A DNA stretch of 46,218 bases, from positions 1 through 46,218 of the forward strand of contig JANQMD010000001.1 in the NCBI GenBank assembly GCA_028280265.1, in the 5' to 3' direction. Positions 8,953 to 16,633 of the stretch are shown piece after piece; the stretch's first letter is position 1; each line of letters starts with the position of its first letter. This DNA is from Flavobacteriaceae bacterium (lineage in GTDB: Bacteria; Bacteroidota; Bacteroidia; Flavobacteriales; Flavobacteriaceae). Under the pieces are notes generated by a model. That model ran no database searches and was not told the origin of the DNA. It was given only the letters and a program-made list of their open reading frames with translations. The translations under genes were made by a program, and so were the position numbers.

Positions 8953-9010
8953 AATATTTTAATCGTTTAACATCTTAAGTAACACCTCTGTTCCCTCTAC
9001 TGCGCCTTTT
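8953..9010. repeat. Right copy of the 58-bp direct repeat
   Basis: This is the partner of 4023-4080, with one mismatch in 58 bases. Here it forms the genuine 3' end of the sirtuin gene on the minus strand. It also carries the last codons of the DUF6495 gene (Y-F-N-R-L-T-S-stop) without the rest of that gene. It would be attR if the block is an integrated element. Confidence 0.85.
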
Positions 9011-9642
9011 TGTATAATAATCAGATTATTATAATAACTCTCCTGAATATTTGGATTGGGATCAATAAAGTAAATCGGAGTTTTTTCAGAAATAAAGTTG
9101 ATCAAACTAGCAGCAGGATACACCTGCATAGAGGTGCCTATAATCACTAGAATATCTGCTTTTTCTGTAATTGCAATTGCCTTTTCTAACATAGGGACTT
9201 CTTCTCCAAACCAAACAATATGAGGTCTTAGTTGAGATCCTCTTTCACAAGTGTCACCTAATACCAAATCATCTTCCCAATGATATACCAATCGTTCGTC
9301 GAAAGTACTTCTCACTTTTCGCAATTCGCCATGCAAATGCAACACATGAGAACTCTCTGCTCTTTCATGCAAGTCATCGACATTTTGTGTTATGATATCT
9401 ACATGAAAATGAGTTTCGAGTAGCCTCAAATTTAAATGCCCTTTGTTGGGAACTACTTCTTTTAATTGACGCCTTCTTTGATTGTAAAAATCTAACACCA
9501 ATGCTGGGTTGTTTTGGTATCCTTGAGGTGAGGCAACTTCCATCACATCATGCCCTTCCCAAAGACCTCCAGCATCCCTAAATGTACTGATGCCACTTTC
9601 TGCACTCATTCCAGCTCCAGTAAGTACCACGACTCTTTTCAT
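8959..9642 (-). CDS. cobB: NAD-dependent protein deacylase, CobB-type sirtuin
   Basis: This 227-residue sirtuin removes acyl groups from protein lysines using NAD+. The NAD-binding motif G-A-G-M-S-A-E-S-G-I-S-T-F-R is at 9-22, Q-N-V-D-D-L-H at 86-92, and the catalytic histidine is H104 in L-H-L-H-G-E. Y53 and R56 (F-Y-N-Q-R) match the Y-x-x-R pair that gives class III sirtuins activity on succinyl or malonyl lysine. Canonical sirtuins bind zinc with four cysteines after the catalytic His; here C132 is the only cysteine in that region, so the small domain probably folds without zinc. The gene follows an outer-membrane protein gene by 18 bp. Its 3' end lies in the 58-bp direct repeat. Confidence 0.9.
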   Translation of the reverse strand: MKRVVVLTGAGMSAESGISTFRDAGGLWEGHDVMEVASPQGYQNNPALVLDFYNQRRRQLKEVVPNKGHLNLRLLETHFHVDIITQNVDDLHERAESSHVLHLHGELRKVRSTFDERLVYHWEDDLVLGDTCERGSQLRPHIVWFGEEVPMLEKAIAITEKADILVIIGTSMQVYPAASLINFISEKTPIYFIDPNPNIQESYYNNLIIIQKGAVEGTEVLLKMLND

Positions 9643-9660
9643 TTGTAGTTCGTATTTAAT

Positions 9661-10497
9661 TTACAAGAGATATGAAATTCTTGTAAAGAAGATGAAAACT
9701 CCTATTTTACTCGAGCCTAATGTACTATTTTTTTGTACACTCAGAAGACCGTAAGTAATTCTGCTTCCAAATAATACTTCATAACGTTTTCCTATTTGTC
9801 TTCTTACTCCAACACCACCAAGAAGACCAACATTAAAGTCATTAAATTGTTCTTTTACTTTTATCGTCTCGTTAAAACTCAATGCCGGAAATTCTGTACC
9901 CAGAATGCCTCCTTGCGAGTTCTGAATCTTCAGTGGCAGATTTCCTTGAGCATCAACAAAAAATTTACTTGTTCCCCTTACTCTTTGACGGGCATTTGTT
10001 AAAAAGCTAACGAAACTTCCTCCTTCGATATAAAAATTCCACAATGAAGACGTTCTAAAATTATATTTTAATGACAGAGGAACTTGAATGTAATTTAAAT
10101 GAGATTCATTGGTTATAGAGGCATACAGGGGCGTTGTATCAGACAATGTAGTACCACCTGAGAAAGCTATAATTTCATTGAAAGTAGCAAGGTTAAATCC
10201 TATGCTTTGAATCTGCGGGATTAAAAAACTATTTGGTATGGGTTGAAGCCCTTGTCTTTTTCCACCTCTTTTTACCCATAAGAATTCTACTTGCAATGAA
10301 AATAAATCTGAAACTTGATATTCTCCAGTTAATCCTATATCAAATCCACCAATAGTCTTGTAATTATTACTGTAGATGTTTGAAGTGTTGTCAGAGAGGT
10401 TACCTAGACTGTATCCTGATTTAATGCCAATGTTAAATTGAGGATAAAGTGATGCAGAGAATAATAAAAAAGCAAGTAAAAGTGGGCTCTTTTTCAT
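9661..10497 (-). CDS. Outer-membrane beta-barrel protein, PorT-like
   Basis: This 278-residue protein has a signal peptide ending S-A-S-L-Y-P-Q and then a typical opening strand, F-N-I-G-I-K-S-G-Y-S. Alternating strands and glycine-rich turns run to the C-terminus (R-I-S-Y-L-L), as in the small outer-membrane barrel families of Bacteroidota. The role is unknown; it may be structural or a pore. It is divergent from trmH across a 78-bp AT-rich gap and lies upstream of the sirtuin, probably in the same transcript. Confidence 0.75.
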   Translation of the reverse strand: MKKSPLLLAFLLFSASLYPQFNIGIKSGYSLGNLSDNTSNIYSNNYKTIGGFDIGLTGEYQVSDLFSLQVEFLWVKRGGKRQGLQPIPNSFLIPQIQSIGFNLATFNEIIAFSGGTTLSDTTPLYASITNESHLNYIQVPLSLKYNFRTSSLWNFYIEGGSFVSFLTNARQRVRGTSKFFVDAQGNLPLKIQNSQGGILGTEFPALSFNETIKVKEQFNDFNVGLLGGVGVRRQIGKRYEVLFGSRITYGLLSVQKNSTLGSSKIGVFIFFTRISYLL

Positions 10498-10575
10498 AAA
10501 ATTGATTTTTTTAGTATAATGGAATAAAAATTTAATTTTTATTCAGTGTAAATATATAAAAACAAAATAAAGTAA

Positions 10576-11253
10576 ATGAATTCTAGTTTGTTAACATATT
10601 TAGAAGGCTATGTCACTGAAAGGCGTAAAGAATTATTCAAGCAAGTATTAGATCAGAGGACTCGCCATTTCACAGTAGTTTTAGAGGATATATACCAACA
10701 ACACAACTCCAGTGCGGTGATACGAAGTTGCGATATTTTTGGAATTCAAGATTTGCATGTAATTGAAAACAAATACAATAGTAAAGTTTCTAGACATGTG
10801 GCCAAAGGATCTCAAAAATGGACAACCTTCCATCGATATAAAAAGGATACGAACAATACGATTGAATGTTTTCAAAATCTTAAGAATATGGGGTATCAGA
10901 TTGTAGCAACCACACCACATAACGATTCTTGTTATTTGCATGATTTTGATATTTCTAAAAAGTCAGCCTTCGTTTTTGGAGTAGAGAAGGAGGGAGTTTC
11001 TGACTATGTAATGAAGCATGCTGATGGATTTCTCAAGATCCCTATGGTAGGATTTACAGAGAGCTTAAACATATCTGTAGCAGCAGCGATTATCTTAGAA
11101 AACATTTCAACTCGATTGCGTAAATCTGATGTAAACTGGCAACTTTCAGAGATTGAAAAAAATACACTTTATTTCGAGTGGATTGAAAAGTCAATTAAAA
11201 ATGTGGAGAAGATTAAAGATCATTTTTTACTCAACCAGAAAGAAAAATCATAA
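10576..11253 (+). CDS. trmH: tRNA/rRNA 2'-O-methyltransferase, TrmH type (SPOUT)
   Basis: This 225-residue SPOUT methyltransferase probably methylates the 2'-OH of G18 in tRNA using S-adenosylmethionine. The family motifs are in order: motif 1 as N-S-S-A-V-I-R-S-C-D with the conserved Arg, motif 2 as F-V-F-G-V-E-K-E-G-V-S, and motif 3 as I-P-M-V-G-F-T-E-S-L-N-I-S-V-A-A-A. The length fits TrmH rather than the longer RlmB. It leads a run of three plus-strand genes, with the next gene 28 bp away. Confidence 0.85.
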   Translation: MNSSLLTYLEGYVTERRKELFKQVLDQRTRHFTVVLEDIYQQHNSSAVIRSCDIFGIQDLHVIENKYNSKVSRHVAKGSQKWTTFHRYKKDTNNTIECFQNLKNMGYQIVATTPHNDSCYLHDFDISKKSAFVFGVEKEGVSDYVMKHADGFLKIPMVGFTESLNISVAAAIILENISTRLRKSDVNWQLSEIEKNTLYFEWIEKSIKNVEKIKDHFLLNQKEKS

Positions 11254-11281
11254 CTTTAGGTCAAACTTAAATTAGGAAACT

Positions 11282-11695
11282 ATGAAATGTGATGTATACT
11301 TATCGTTCGATGGAAATTGTGAAGAAGCAATGAATTTTTACCAACAAGCTTTTGGAGGTGAATTTGTTGTATTAATGCGATATTCTGATGGACCACCCGA
11401 ATATGTTTCAGAAGGAAACGAAAATAAAATCATGCACATGACTTTGAGCATGAAAGATGGTGCAGAATTAAAAGCATCTGACGTGTTTCATCAACCAGTC
11501 GAAAAAGGAAACGCGTATCATGTATCTATTGGAGCAGATAGTGAGGAGCACGGACTAGAGATGTTTAATGCATTGTCTGATGGCGCTCAAGTTACCATGC
11601 CATATCAAGAAGTTTTTTGGGGAGGAAAGTTTGGGAGCCTGATAGATAAATATGGCATTCAATGGATGATTAGCAGTCCACATAAGGAAGCATAA
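11282..11695 (+). CDS. VOC-fold protein, PhnB/glyoxalase-like
   Basis: This 137-residue protein of the vicinal oxygen chelate fold opens V-Y-L-S-F-D-G-N-C-E-E-A-M-N-F-Y-Q-Q-A-F-G-G, the signature of the PhnB-like branch. It ends with F-W-G-G-K-F-G-S-L-I-D-K-Y-G-I-Q-W-M, also typical. Members are small dimeric proteins, often without known substrate. Its stop codon overlaps the start of the next gene (TAATG), so the two are translationally coupled. Confidence 0.85.
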   Translation: MKCDVYLSFDGNCEEAMNFYQQAFGGEFVVLMRYSDGPPEYVSEGNENKIMHMTLSMKDGAELKASDVFHQPVEKGNAYHVSIGADSEEHGLEMFNALSDGAQVTMPYQEVFWGGKFGSLIDKYGIQWMISSPHKEA

Positions 11696-12282
11696 TGGAA
11701 GTAAAAGTCACAGAGTATATCGAAAAGAAAAGTGATTGGAGTGAAGAGCTTACAAGACTGAGAAGTATTATGTCTGAACTTCCTTTGATAGAAACCATTA
11801 AATGGGGAGTTCCCTATTACATGAGTGATGGGAAAAATATTCTGGGAATGGCAGCTTTCAAGGGCTATTTTGGTCTCTGGTTTACACAAGGAGCTTTGTT
11901 AAAGGATGAACAAAAAGTTCTCATAAATGCACAAGAAGGAAAAACTTCAGCTTTGAGACAATGGAGATTTAATTCTATGGATGAAATAGATAGTGATTTG
12001 ATCAAAATATATGTTGTAGAAGCGATTGAAAATCAGAAGCAAGGAAAAGAAATTAAACCCCAGAAGAAACCATTGATCATTCCTGAACTCTTACAAAAAG
12101 CATTGGATAAAAATCAAGAATTGAAAGAAAAATTCGAGTCTTTTACGCTCAGTAAAAAAAGGGAATTTTCGGATTACATTTCTGAGGCAAAAAGAGAAGC
12201 AACAAAGCAATCTAGATTGGATAAAATCACACCTATGATTTTATCAGGTATAGGTTTACATGATAAATATAGAAATTGTTAG
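11695..12282 (+). CDS. YdeI/DUF1801-type protein
   Basis: This 195-residue protein has an N-terminal DUF1801-like domain (I-K-W-G-V-P-Y-Y and a G-Y-F-G-L-W-F-T-Q-G-A-L stretch). Its C-terminal helical segment (L-K-E-K-F-E-S-F-T-L-S-K-K-R-E-F-S-D-Y-I) is typical of YdeI/OmpD-associated proteins. The biochemical function is unknown; some members are linked to iron or peptide stress. It is coupled to the VOC gene by a one-base stop/start overlap, and its end overlaps the end of the convergent gene by 4 bp. Confidence 0.75.
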   Translation: MEVKVTEYIEKKSDWSEELTRLRSIMSELPLIETIKWGVPYYMSDGKNILGMAAFKGYFGLWFTQGALLKDEQKVLINAQEGKTSALRQWRFNSMDEIDSDLIKIYVVEAIENQKQGKEIKPQKKPLIIPELLQKALDKNQELKEKFESFTLSKKREFSDYISEAKREATKQSRLDKITPMILSGIGLHDKYRNC

Positions 12283-12653
12283 TCTTTCAACCAAACAGTT
12301 TTTATGGTTGCTATAGAATCACATCTCTTTATGTAAAAATCAATTTTCTTTTCGTTGTATATACCAGAAATATAGTACTCGGCACAAGGTTTTAAACGCG
12401 CTTTACTCTTACCGAAATCTACATCTCCAGTCAAAAGAATGGCATTAATAGCAGTAGAATCTATCTGGAATTGAATCATAGTTGCTTTTGCACTCTCAGA
12501 GTATACGATTTGTTTTTTTCGTATAGAGCTCAAAGTACGAGCATCTGGGCCATAGGGAAAAGAGACATCCTTTCCTTTCCAAATAAAGAGAACAATAATG
12601 GATCCTAAAGAAACTCCTATCAAATAAAAACCAATACGTTTCAGTAACTTCAT
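12279..12653 (-). CDS. Small membrane-anchored protein, DUF4258-like
   Basis: This 124-residue protein has one N-terminal hydrophobic helix (residues 8-25) followed by a charged exposed domain with the pattern P-Y-G-P-D-A-R-T-L and R-C-D-S-I-A-T-I. I associate it with a small flavobacterial family found beside alanine dehydrogenase and sometimes labelled DUF4258, but the label is uncertain. It lies downstream of ald on the same strand across a 186-bp gap and ends by overlapping the convergent YdeI-like gene. Confidence 0.6.
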   Translation of the reverse strand: MKLLKRIGFYLIGVSLGSIIVLFIWKGKDVSFPYGPDARTLSSIRKKQIVYSESAKATMIQFQIDSTAINAILLTGDVDFGKSKARLKPCAEYYISGIYNEKKIDFYIKRCDSIATIKTVWLKD

Positions 12654-12782
12654 TGTGTCTAGTTTGACTGCAAAAATAGCTTGAAATTCTTAATATATCT
12701 AGGAAAATCATCTTCTTAATAAGTGTGAATTCTAGACAATTCAATGAATGTGAACCTACTTTAGTCTCCCAGATAGTTCAGA

Positions 12783-12809
12783 GTTACTAAAAGAGTTCTT
12801 TTTAGTAAC
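12783..12809 (-). terminator. Hairpin downstream of ald
   Basis: GTTACTAAAA and TTTTAGTAAC form a perfect 10-bp stem with a 7-base loop, 30 bases past the ald stop codon. There is no clear T tract beyond it on the minus strand, so it may be a weak terminator or an mRNA-stabilising hairpin. Confidence 0.4.
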
Positions 12810-12839
12810 AGTAGAAGCTTGAAGGCTTAGAAAAGCTAT

Positions 12840-14036
12840 TTATAGTATTAATAAATTGATATCTCTGAAAGGCAAATCAAACCAATCTGCTACGGCTTTA
12901 TTCGTTAAAATCCCATGATAAAAATACATGCCATTTCTTAAGCTTTTATCGAATCTAGCGGCATTTTCAAATCCACCTTCTTCTGCTATGCTCAACAAAT
13001 AAGGAGTAAATATGTTACTAATAGAGAAAGAAGCAGTTCTAGCATATCTGGCAGGGATATTTGGAACACAGTAATGTACCACACCATGTTTTAAAAATGT
13101 GGGGTTTGAGTGTGTTGTTACTTTAGAGGTCTCAAAGCATCCACCTCTATCAATACTTACATCCACAATAATTGCTCCTTCTTTCATATTTTCAATCATT
13201 ACCTCATTGACAATGATAGGTGAACGATTTTTCCCTCTAATTGCACCGATGGCAATATCGCATCTTCTTAAAGATTTTGCCAATGTTTTTGGTTGAATCG
13301 TTGAAGTGTAAATTGGGGAGTTTAAGCAATGTTGAAGTTTTCTAAGCTTGGTAATTGAATTATCAAAAACCTTGACACGCGCTCCAAGTCCAAGTGCTGA
13401 CCTAGCAGCAAATTCAGCAACAGTACCAGCTCCTAAAATAACGACATCAGTGGGGGGTACACCTCCAATATTGCCTAGTAAAAGACCATTTCCTTGGTTA
13501 AGACTGCTCATTAATTCGGCAGCTACTAAAACCGATGCAGTTCCAGCAATTTCACTAAGAGATTTTACAATAGGAAACACACCATGTTCATCTTTTATAT
13601 AGTCAAATGCAACAGCCGTAATTCTTTTTTTGGCTAACTTTTCAAAATACTTTTTGTTTTGAGTCTTTAGCTGTAATGCAGAAATTAAAATACTCTGAGG
13701 GTTAATCATTTCAATTTCCTCCGGAGTCGGAGGCTCAACCTTTAAGACGATGTTACAAGAAAAAGCCTCTTTGGTGTCGTAAGAAATTTTTGCTCCTGCT
13801 TCTGAATATTCATTGTCAGAGTAATTTGAGCCCTCCCCAGCACCAGATTCAACAACAATACGATGTCCATGAGCAGTTAAAGCAGCTACCGCATCGGGAG
13901 TTAAGCAAACTCTTTTTTCCTCTGGATGTGTTTCTTTGGGAAGTCCGATGAATAATTCACCTTTTTGCTTTTTTATTTCAAGCATTTCAGCCTGAGGTAA
14001 TAGCTCCTCTTTACTAAATGGAGAGAATGAACTCAT
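12840..14036 (-). CDS. ald: Alanine dehydrogenase
   Basis: This 398-residue enzyme of the alanine dehydrogenase/transhydrogenase-alpha family should interconvert L-alanine and pyruvate plus ammonia with NAD. The substrate Arg (R42 in E-K-R-V), the lysine K99 (L-K-V-E-P-P), the NAD-binding G-A-G-T-V-A-E-F-A (202-210) and the D296 region (V-D-V-S-I-D-R-G-G-C) are present. The position of the catalytic histidine (H96 in well-studied enzymes, in an L-H-L context) is Q122 here (A-L-Q-L). It carries about 25 extra N-terminal residues relative to the short forms. Its ATG overlaps the tsaE stop by 4 bp (ATGA), so the two are co-translated. Confidence 0.85.
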   Translation of the reverse strand: MSSFSPFSKEELLPQAEMLEIKKQKGELFIGLPKETHPEEKRVCLTPDAVAALTAHGHRIVVESGAGEGSNYSDNEYSEAGAKISYDTKEAFSCNIVLKVEPPTPEEIEMINPQSILISALQLKTQNKKYFEKLAKKRITAVAFDYIKDEHGVFPIVKSLSEIAGTASVLVAAELMSSLNQGNGLLLGNIGGVPPTDVVILGAGTVAEFAARSALGLGARVKVFDNSITKLRKLQHCLNSPIYTSTIQPKTLAKSLRRCDIAIGAIRGKNRSPIIVNEVMIENMKEGAIIVDVSIDRGGCFETSKVTTHSNPTFLKHGVVHYCVPNIPARYARTASFSISNIFTPYLLSIAEEGGFENAARFDKSLRNGMYFYHGILTNKAVADWFDLPFRDINLLIL

Positions 14037-14449
14037 AAAGATTGTTTTAGTTGAATGTTGCGTTGACCATCATTTAATCGAGTTAAATGAATTTCGGTTG
14101 ACTTTAAAGGTAGTAAATTTTCAATTGTTGAAGGCCACTCAATAAAGCACCAAGCATTTGAGTAGAAATAATCTTCTATACCAATATCTAACGCTTCTTC
14201 TTCGCTCTCAATTCTATAGAAATCGAAATGATAAATAATTTCTCCTTTCACACTATGATATTCATTGACAAGAGAAAAAGTAGGAGAGGAGGTTACGTCT
14301 TCAATTCCTAATGATTTGCATAATTCTTTAATCAATGTTGTTTTACCCACCCCCATTTCACCATAAAACAAAAGTATTTTACTGGTAGATTGTTTGATGA
14401 TCTCTTCTGAAATGCTTTTTAAATCTGACAGAGAATAGTTTTTATTCAT
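14033..14449 (-). CDS. tsaE: TsaE, ATPase for tRNA t6A37 synthesis
   Basis: This 138-residue P-loop protein works with TsaB and TsaD to make the threonylcarbamoyl group on A37 of ANN-decoding tRNAs. Walker A is G-E-M-G-V-G-K-T-T (30-38). The family signature S-S-P-T-F-S-L-V-N-E-Y and the H-F-D-F-Y-R motif follow, and the E-W-P motif near the end is typical. Length is normal. It is transcribed ahead of ald, with a 4-bp overlap. Confidence 0.93.
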   Translation of the reverse strand: MNKNYSLSDLKSISEEIIKQSTSKILLFYGEMGVGKTTLIKELCKSLGIEDVTSSPTFSLVNEYHSVKGEIIYHFDFYRIESEEEALDIGIEDYFYSNAWCFIEWPSTIENLLPLKSTEIHLTRLNDGQRNIQLKQSL

Positions 14450-14661
14450 AAAAACAAAACTAAAAAACTAATCTCTATTTAGGGCTATAAAATGAACAAG
14501 GAATTTTATTTAATGATGCTTAGAAAATTTAGTTTTTATAAGTTTTCGGTAGACAACATTACGCTCTTTAGTAATATTTTTTGCAAAATAAATACCATGA
14601 ACTAGCTCTATTATAGGCACCTTCAAAGGGGTTTAATACTCAAAGTTTGCCTCGAAATTAA

Positions 14662-14862
14662 CATTTAGTTTTCTATGAATGCACCGATGTAGATTTACTT
14701 CGTAAGAAAGATTTTATTGCAATACGAAACTTTACAGATAAAGAGGTGTTAGATTCAAATTTTATCAACGAAGTAGATCGATTATTTCAAGCTTTACGAC
14801 CTTTCTTTGATCTGTTTAGTGATATTTTGACTACTAATTTAAATGGCGAGAAACTTATTTGA
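14662..14862 (+). pseudogene. C-terminal remnant of a DUF2461 (TIGR02453) protein
   Basis: An open frame without a start codon reads D-L-L-R-K-K-D-F-I-A-I-R-N-F-T-D-K-E-V-L and then F-Q-A-L-R-P-F-F-D-L-F, ending at TGA 14860-14862. This matches, from memory, the C-terminal pattern of the DUF2461 family. The N-terminal two thirds is missing, and bases 14450-14661 show no coding remnant. It is a 5'-deleted gene that now runs into the 3' end of the next, convergent gene. Confidence 0.6.
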
Positions 14863-15448
14863 AATTATATATAATTTTTTCAACATAATAATGCGCTAAA
14901 AACGAAGCAATTGCTACCCATATAGAAAAGCTAGCGAAAATAATAGGTGCTTTCCCTAAATCTCCTGAATATTTAAAGTTATAATAAAGACAATAAATCC
15001 AAAATGAAAAGGGAATAAGCAAAGCAAATAAATAAAAAGGCAACATTAAAAATAATCTCACAAGTCTTCTAAAAAATCTATTATTGATTTCAATACTTGA
15101 AATTTCATCATTAATATTAAAAGGAATTAGATATCGATATAATATTGGATTATTGATCTCCTCGTTTTTATATACTTCATCTATACTCTTAATTATTCTA
15201 CCCTTATGAGCTTCTAAAAGGGAAGCAAAAAGAAAGATTAATGAATACAGTAGAGGAGTAATAGATAGTAAAAAATCTTTATGCTGAAATTTGATAATTG
15301 GTATGCTAATCTCGTTTACTAGAGAATTATCTAATAAAAAGTATAAAATAGGTATTATAAATAGGATTGTAATCAATTTAGTAATTCTCCTTGTAAGCCT
15401 ATTACATTTTTCTATTAATATTTTGAATAATTCTTTATCATCAATCAT
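14855..15448 (-). CDS. Four-helix membrane protein, unknown function
   Basis: This 197-residue protein has about four membrane helices, near residues 22-40, 62-78, 128-152 and 166-187, with a charged cytoplasmic-looking segment between the second and third. No family is recognised. Its ATG overlaps the stop of the 63-residue gene upstream by 4 bp (ATGA), so the two form a small operon. Its 3' end overlaps the DUF2461 remnant. The pair sits between two broken genes and looks AT-rich, which suggests a recent arrival. Confidence 0.6.
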   Translation of the reverse strand: MIDDKELFKILIEKCNRLTRRITKLITILFIIPILYFLLDNSLVNEISIPIIKFQHKDFLLSITPLLYSLIFLFASLLEAHKGRIIKSIDEVYKNEEINNPILYRYLIPFNINDEISSIEINNRFFRRLVRLFLMLPFYLFALLIPFSFWIYCLYYNFKYSGDLGKAPIIFASFSIWVAIASFLAHYYVEKIIYNFK

Positions 15449-15636
15449 ATAATATTATCTTTTATTGATTTTGCTTTAAATGGGACAAACTCAAATGATT
15501 TGGTTTTGAAAAGCCCAAATTGAACATCATTCGGAGTATATTCTTTTGAGGAAAACATCTTACGAGTGCCACTGAACTTATTTGTTCCAAAAATGATCAA
15601 TTCTAAATAGACTCTCTCCAATTTTAAAAAGCTCAT
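15445..15636 (-). CDS. Small hypothetical protein, 63 residues
   Basis: A short soluble protein (M-S-F-L-K-L-E-R-V-Y-L-E-L) with no recognised domain. It is supported mainly by its ATGA overlap with the following membrane-protein gene and its normal start. A partnership with that membrane protein, for example as regulator or immunity partner, would be speculation. Confidence 0.45.
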   Translation of the reverse strand: MSFLKLERVYLELIIFGTNKFSGTRKMFSSKEYTPNDVQFGLFKTKSFEFVPFKAKSIKDNII

Positions 15637-15764
15637 TTAGATAGATATTCTATATCATTCTGTATTCGTTTTTTTAACACGATGATATTTGTTAAAAATA
15701 ATGAAAACATTAAAATAAAAAATCAATTTTGATATAGATCAAGAATATATCACCCTATAAAACC

Positions 15765-15772
15765 TATGTTTG
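15765..15772 (+). promoter_or_regulatory. Candidate -7 promoter element (TATGTTTG)
   Basis: TATGTTTG fits TAnnTTTG and lies 20 bases before the ATG of the truncated amine oxidase, so the fragment may still be transcribed. A chance match is possible in AT-rich DNA. Confidence 0.35.
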
Positions 15773-15792
15773 AATAAATATATTATTAGATC

Positions 15793-16560
15793 ATGACACG
15801 GAAAGATTTTGCAGATCTTAAGTTTGTTGGTTCTAGTTGGCTTAGTTTCTTTGAAGAATGCATTATTCCGAGCATTCAGCCAAAAACAATCTTTAATACA
15901 CCTATTAGTGATATTGATTATTCAAAAGATCAAATTGAGGTAAAATCTACTAATGGATCGATTTTTACAGCAAATAAAATAATCATTACTGTTCCTCTAA
16001 AAATACTGCAAAGTGGAAGCATTCATTTTATGCCAACTCTCCCTAGCAACAAACAGAATGCTATCAATAGTATTACTGTATGGAGTGGATTCAAAGCATT
16101 TTTTAAATTCTCAACAAAATTTTACCCTGCATATCTCAGTTTTTCAAATAGTTCTACAAGACAAGGGCAAATTCAATATTACGATGCTGCTTACGCACAG
16201 AATGCGCCTGACAATATTTTAGGGCTATTTTCAACAGGGCAACCTGCTGAAGTTTATCAAAATTTGAGTGGAAATGCACAGCGTGATTATATTTTGAATG
16301 AATTGGATACGGTATTTGGAAACAATATAGCTTCATTTAATTATATAGATCACATAGTCCAAAATTGGAATGAAGAGCCTTATGCAAGAGGAGCTTATAT
16401 CACTCCATACGAAGATGGGGGGCAAGTTGAAATTTTAGGACAATCACTAAATAATAAACTCTATTTTGCAGGTGACGCCTATACAACCGGAAATGACTGG
16501 AGCAGTGTGCATGCTGCAGCTAGATCTGCGAAACGTGCAGTGGATGAGCTGGTTCAGTAA
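15793..16560 (+). pseudogene. Flavin amine oxidase lacking its N-terminal half
   Basis: These 255 residues match the C-terminal part of flavin-containing amine oxidases. They include N-K-I-I-I-T-V-P-L-K-I-L, the closing FAD-contact region L-Y-F-A-G-D-A-Y-T-T, and W-S-S-V-H-A-A-A-R-S-A. Complete enzymes are about 450 residues and start with a Rossmann G-x-G-x-x-G motif for FAD. That motif and roughly the first 200 residues are missing, and the frame upstream is closed by a TAG at 15787-15789. The fragment cannot bind FAD normally. A -7-like element just upstream could let it be expressed. It ends at a terminator shared with the convergent SDR gene. Confidence 0.7.
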
Positions 16561-16577
16561 ATATCTATTACAAAAAC

Positions 16578-16603
16578 AAAAAAGAGCCCTGAGGCTCTTT
16601 TTT
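16578..16603. terminator. Bidirectional terminator
   Basis: AAAAAAGAGCC-CTGA-GGCTCTTTTTT is a perfect stem with A and T flanks. It lies between the amine oxidase remnant and the SDR gene and can serve both. Confidence 0.85.
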
Positions 16604-16633
16604 ACTTCTTTCTCCTTTTTTCTTGCAATCATT

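Noticed and set aside
8839..8970. 43-codon frame encoding a cationic, possibly amphipathic peptide, suggestive of a small toxin
   Set aside because: It ends inside the direct repeat, in sequence that belongs to the ends of two other genes, and no promoter or antisense regulator is visible; likely chance.
4023..9010. The direct repeat as the target duplication of an ordinary transposon
   Set aside because: 58 bp is far longer than known transposon target duplications, no terminal inverted repeats were found, and no transposase is present.
15793..16560. A complete, novel short amine oxidase
   Set aside because: The FAD-binding Rossmann motif and about half the normal length are missing, so truncation is simpler.
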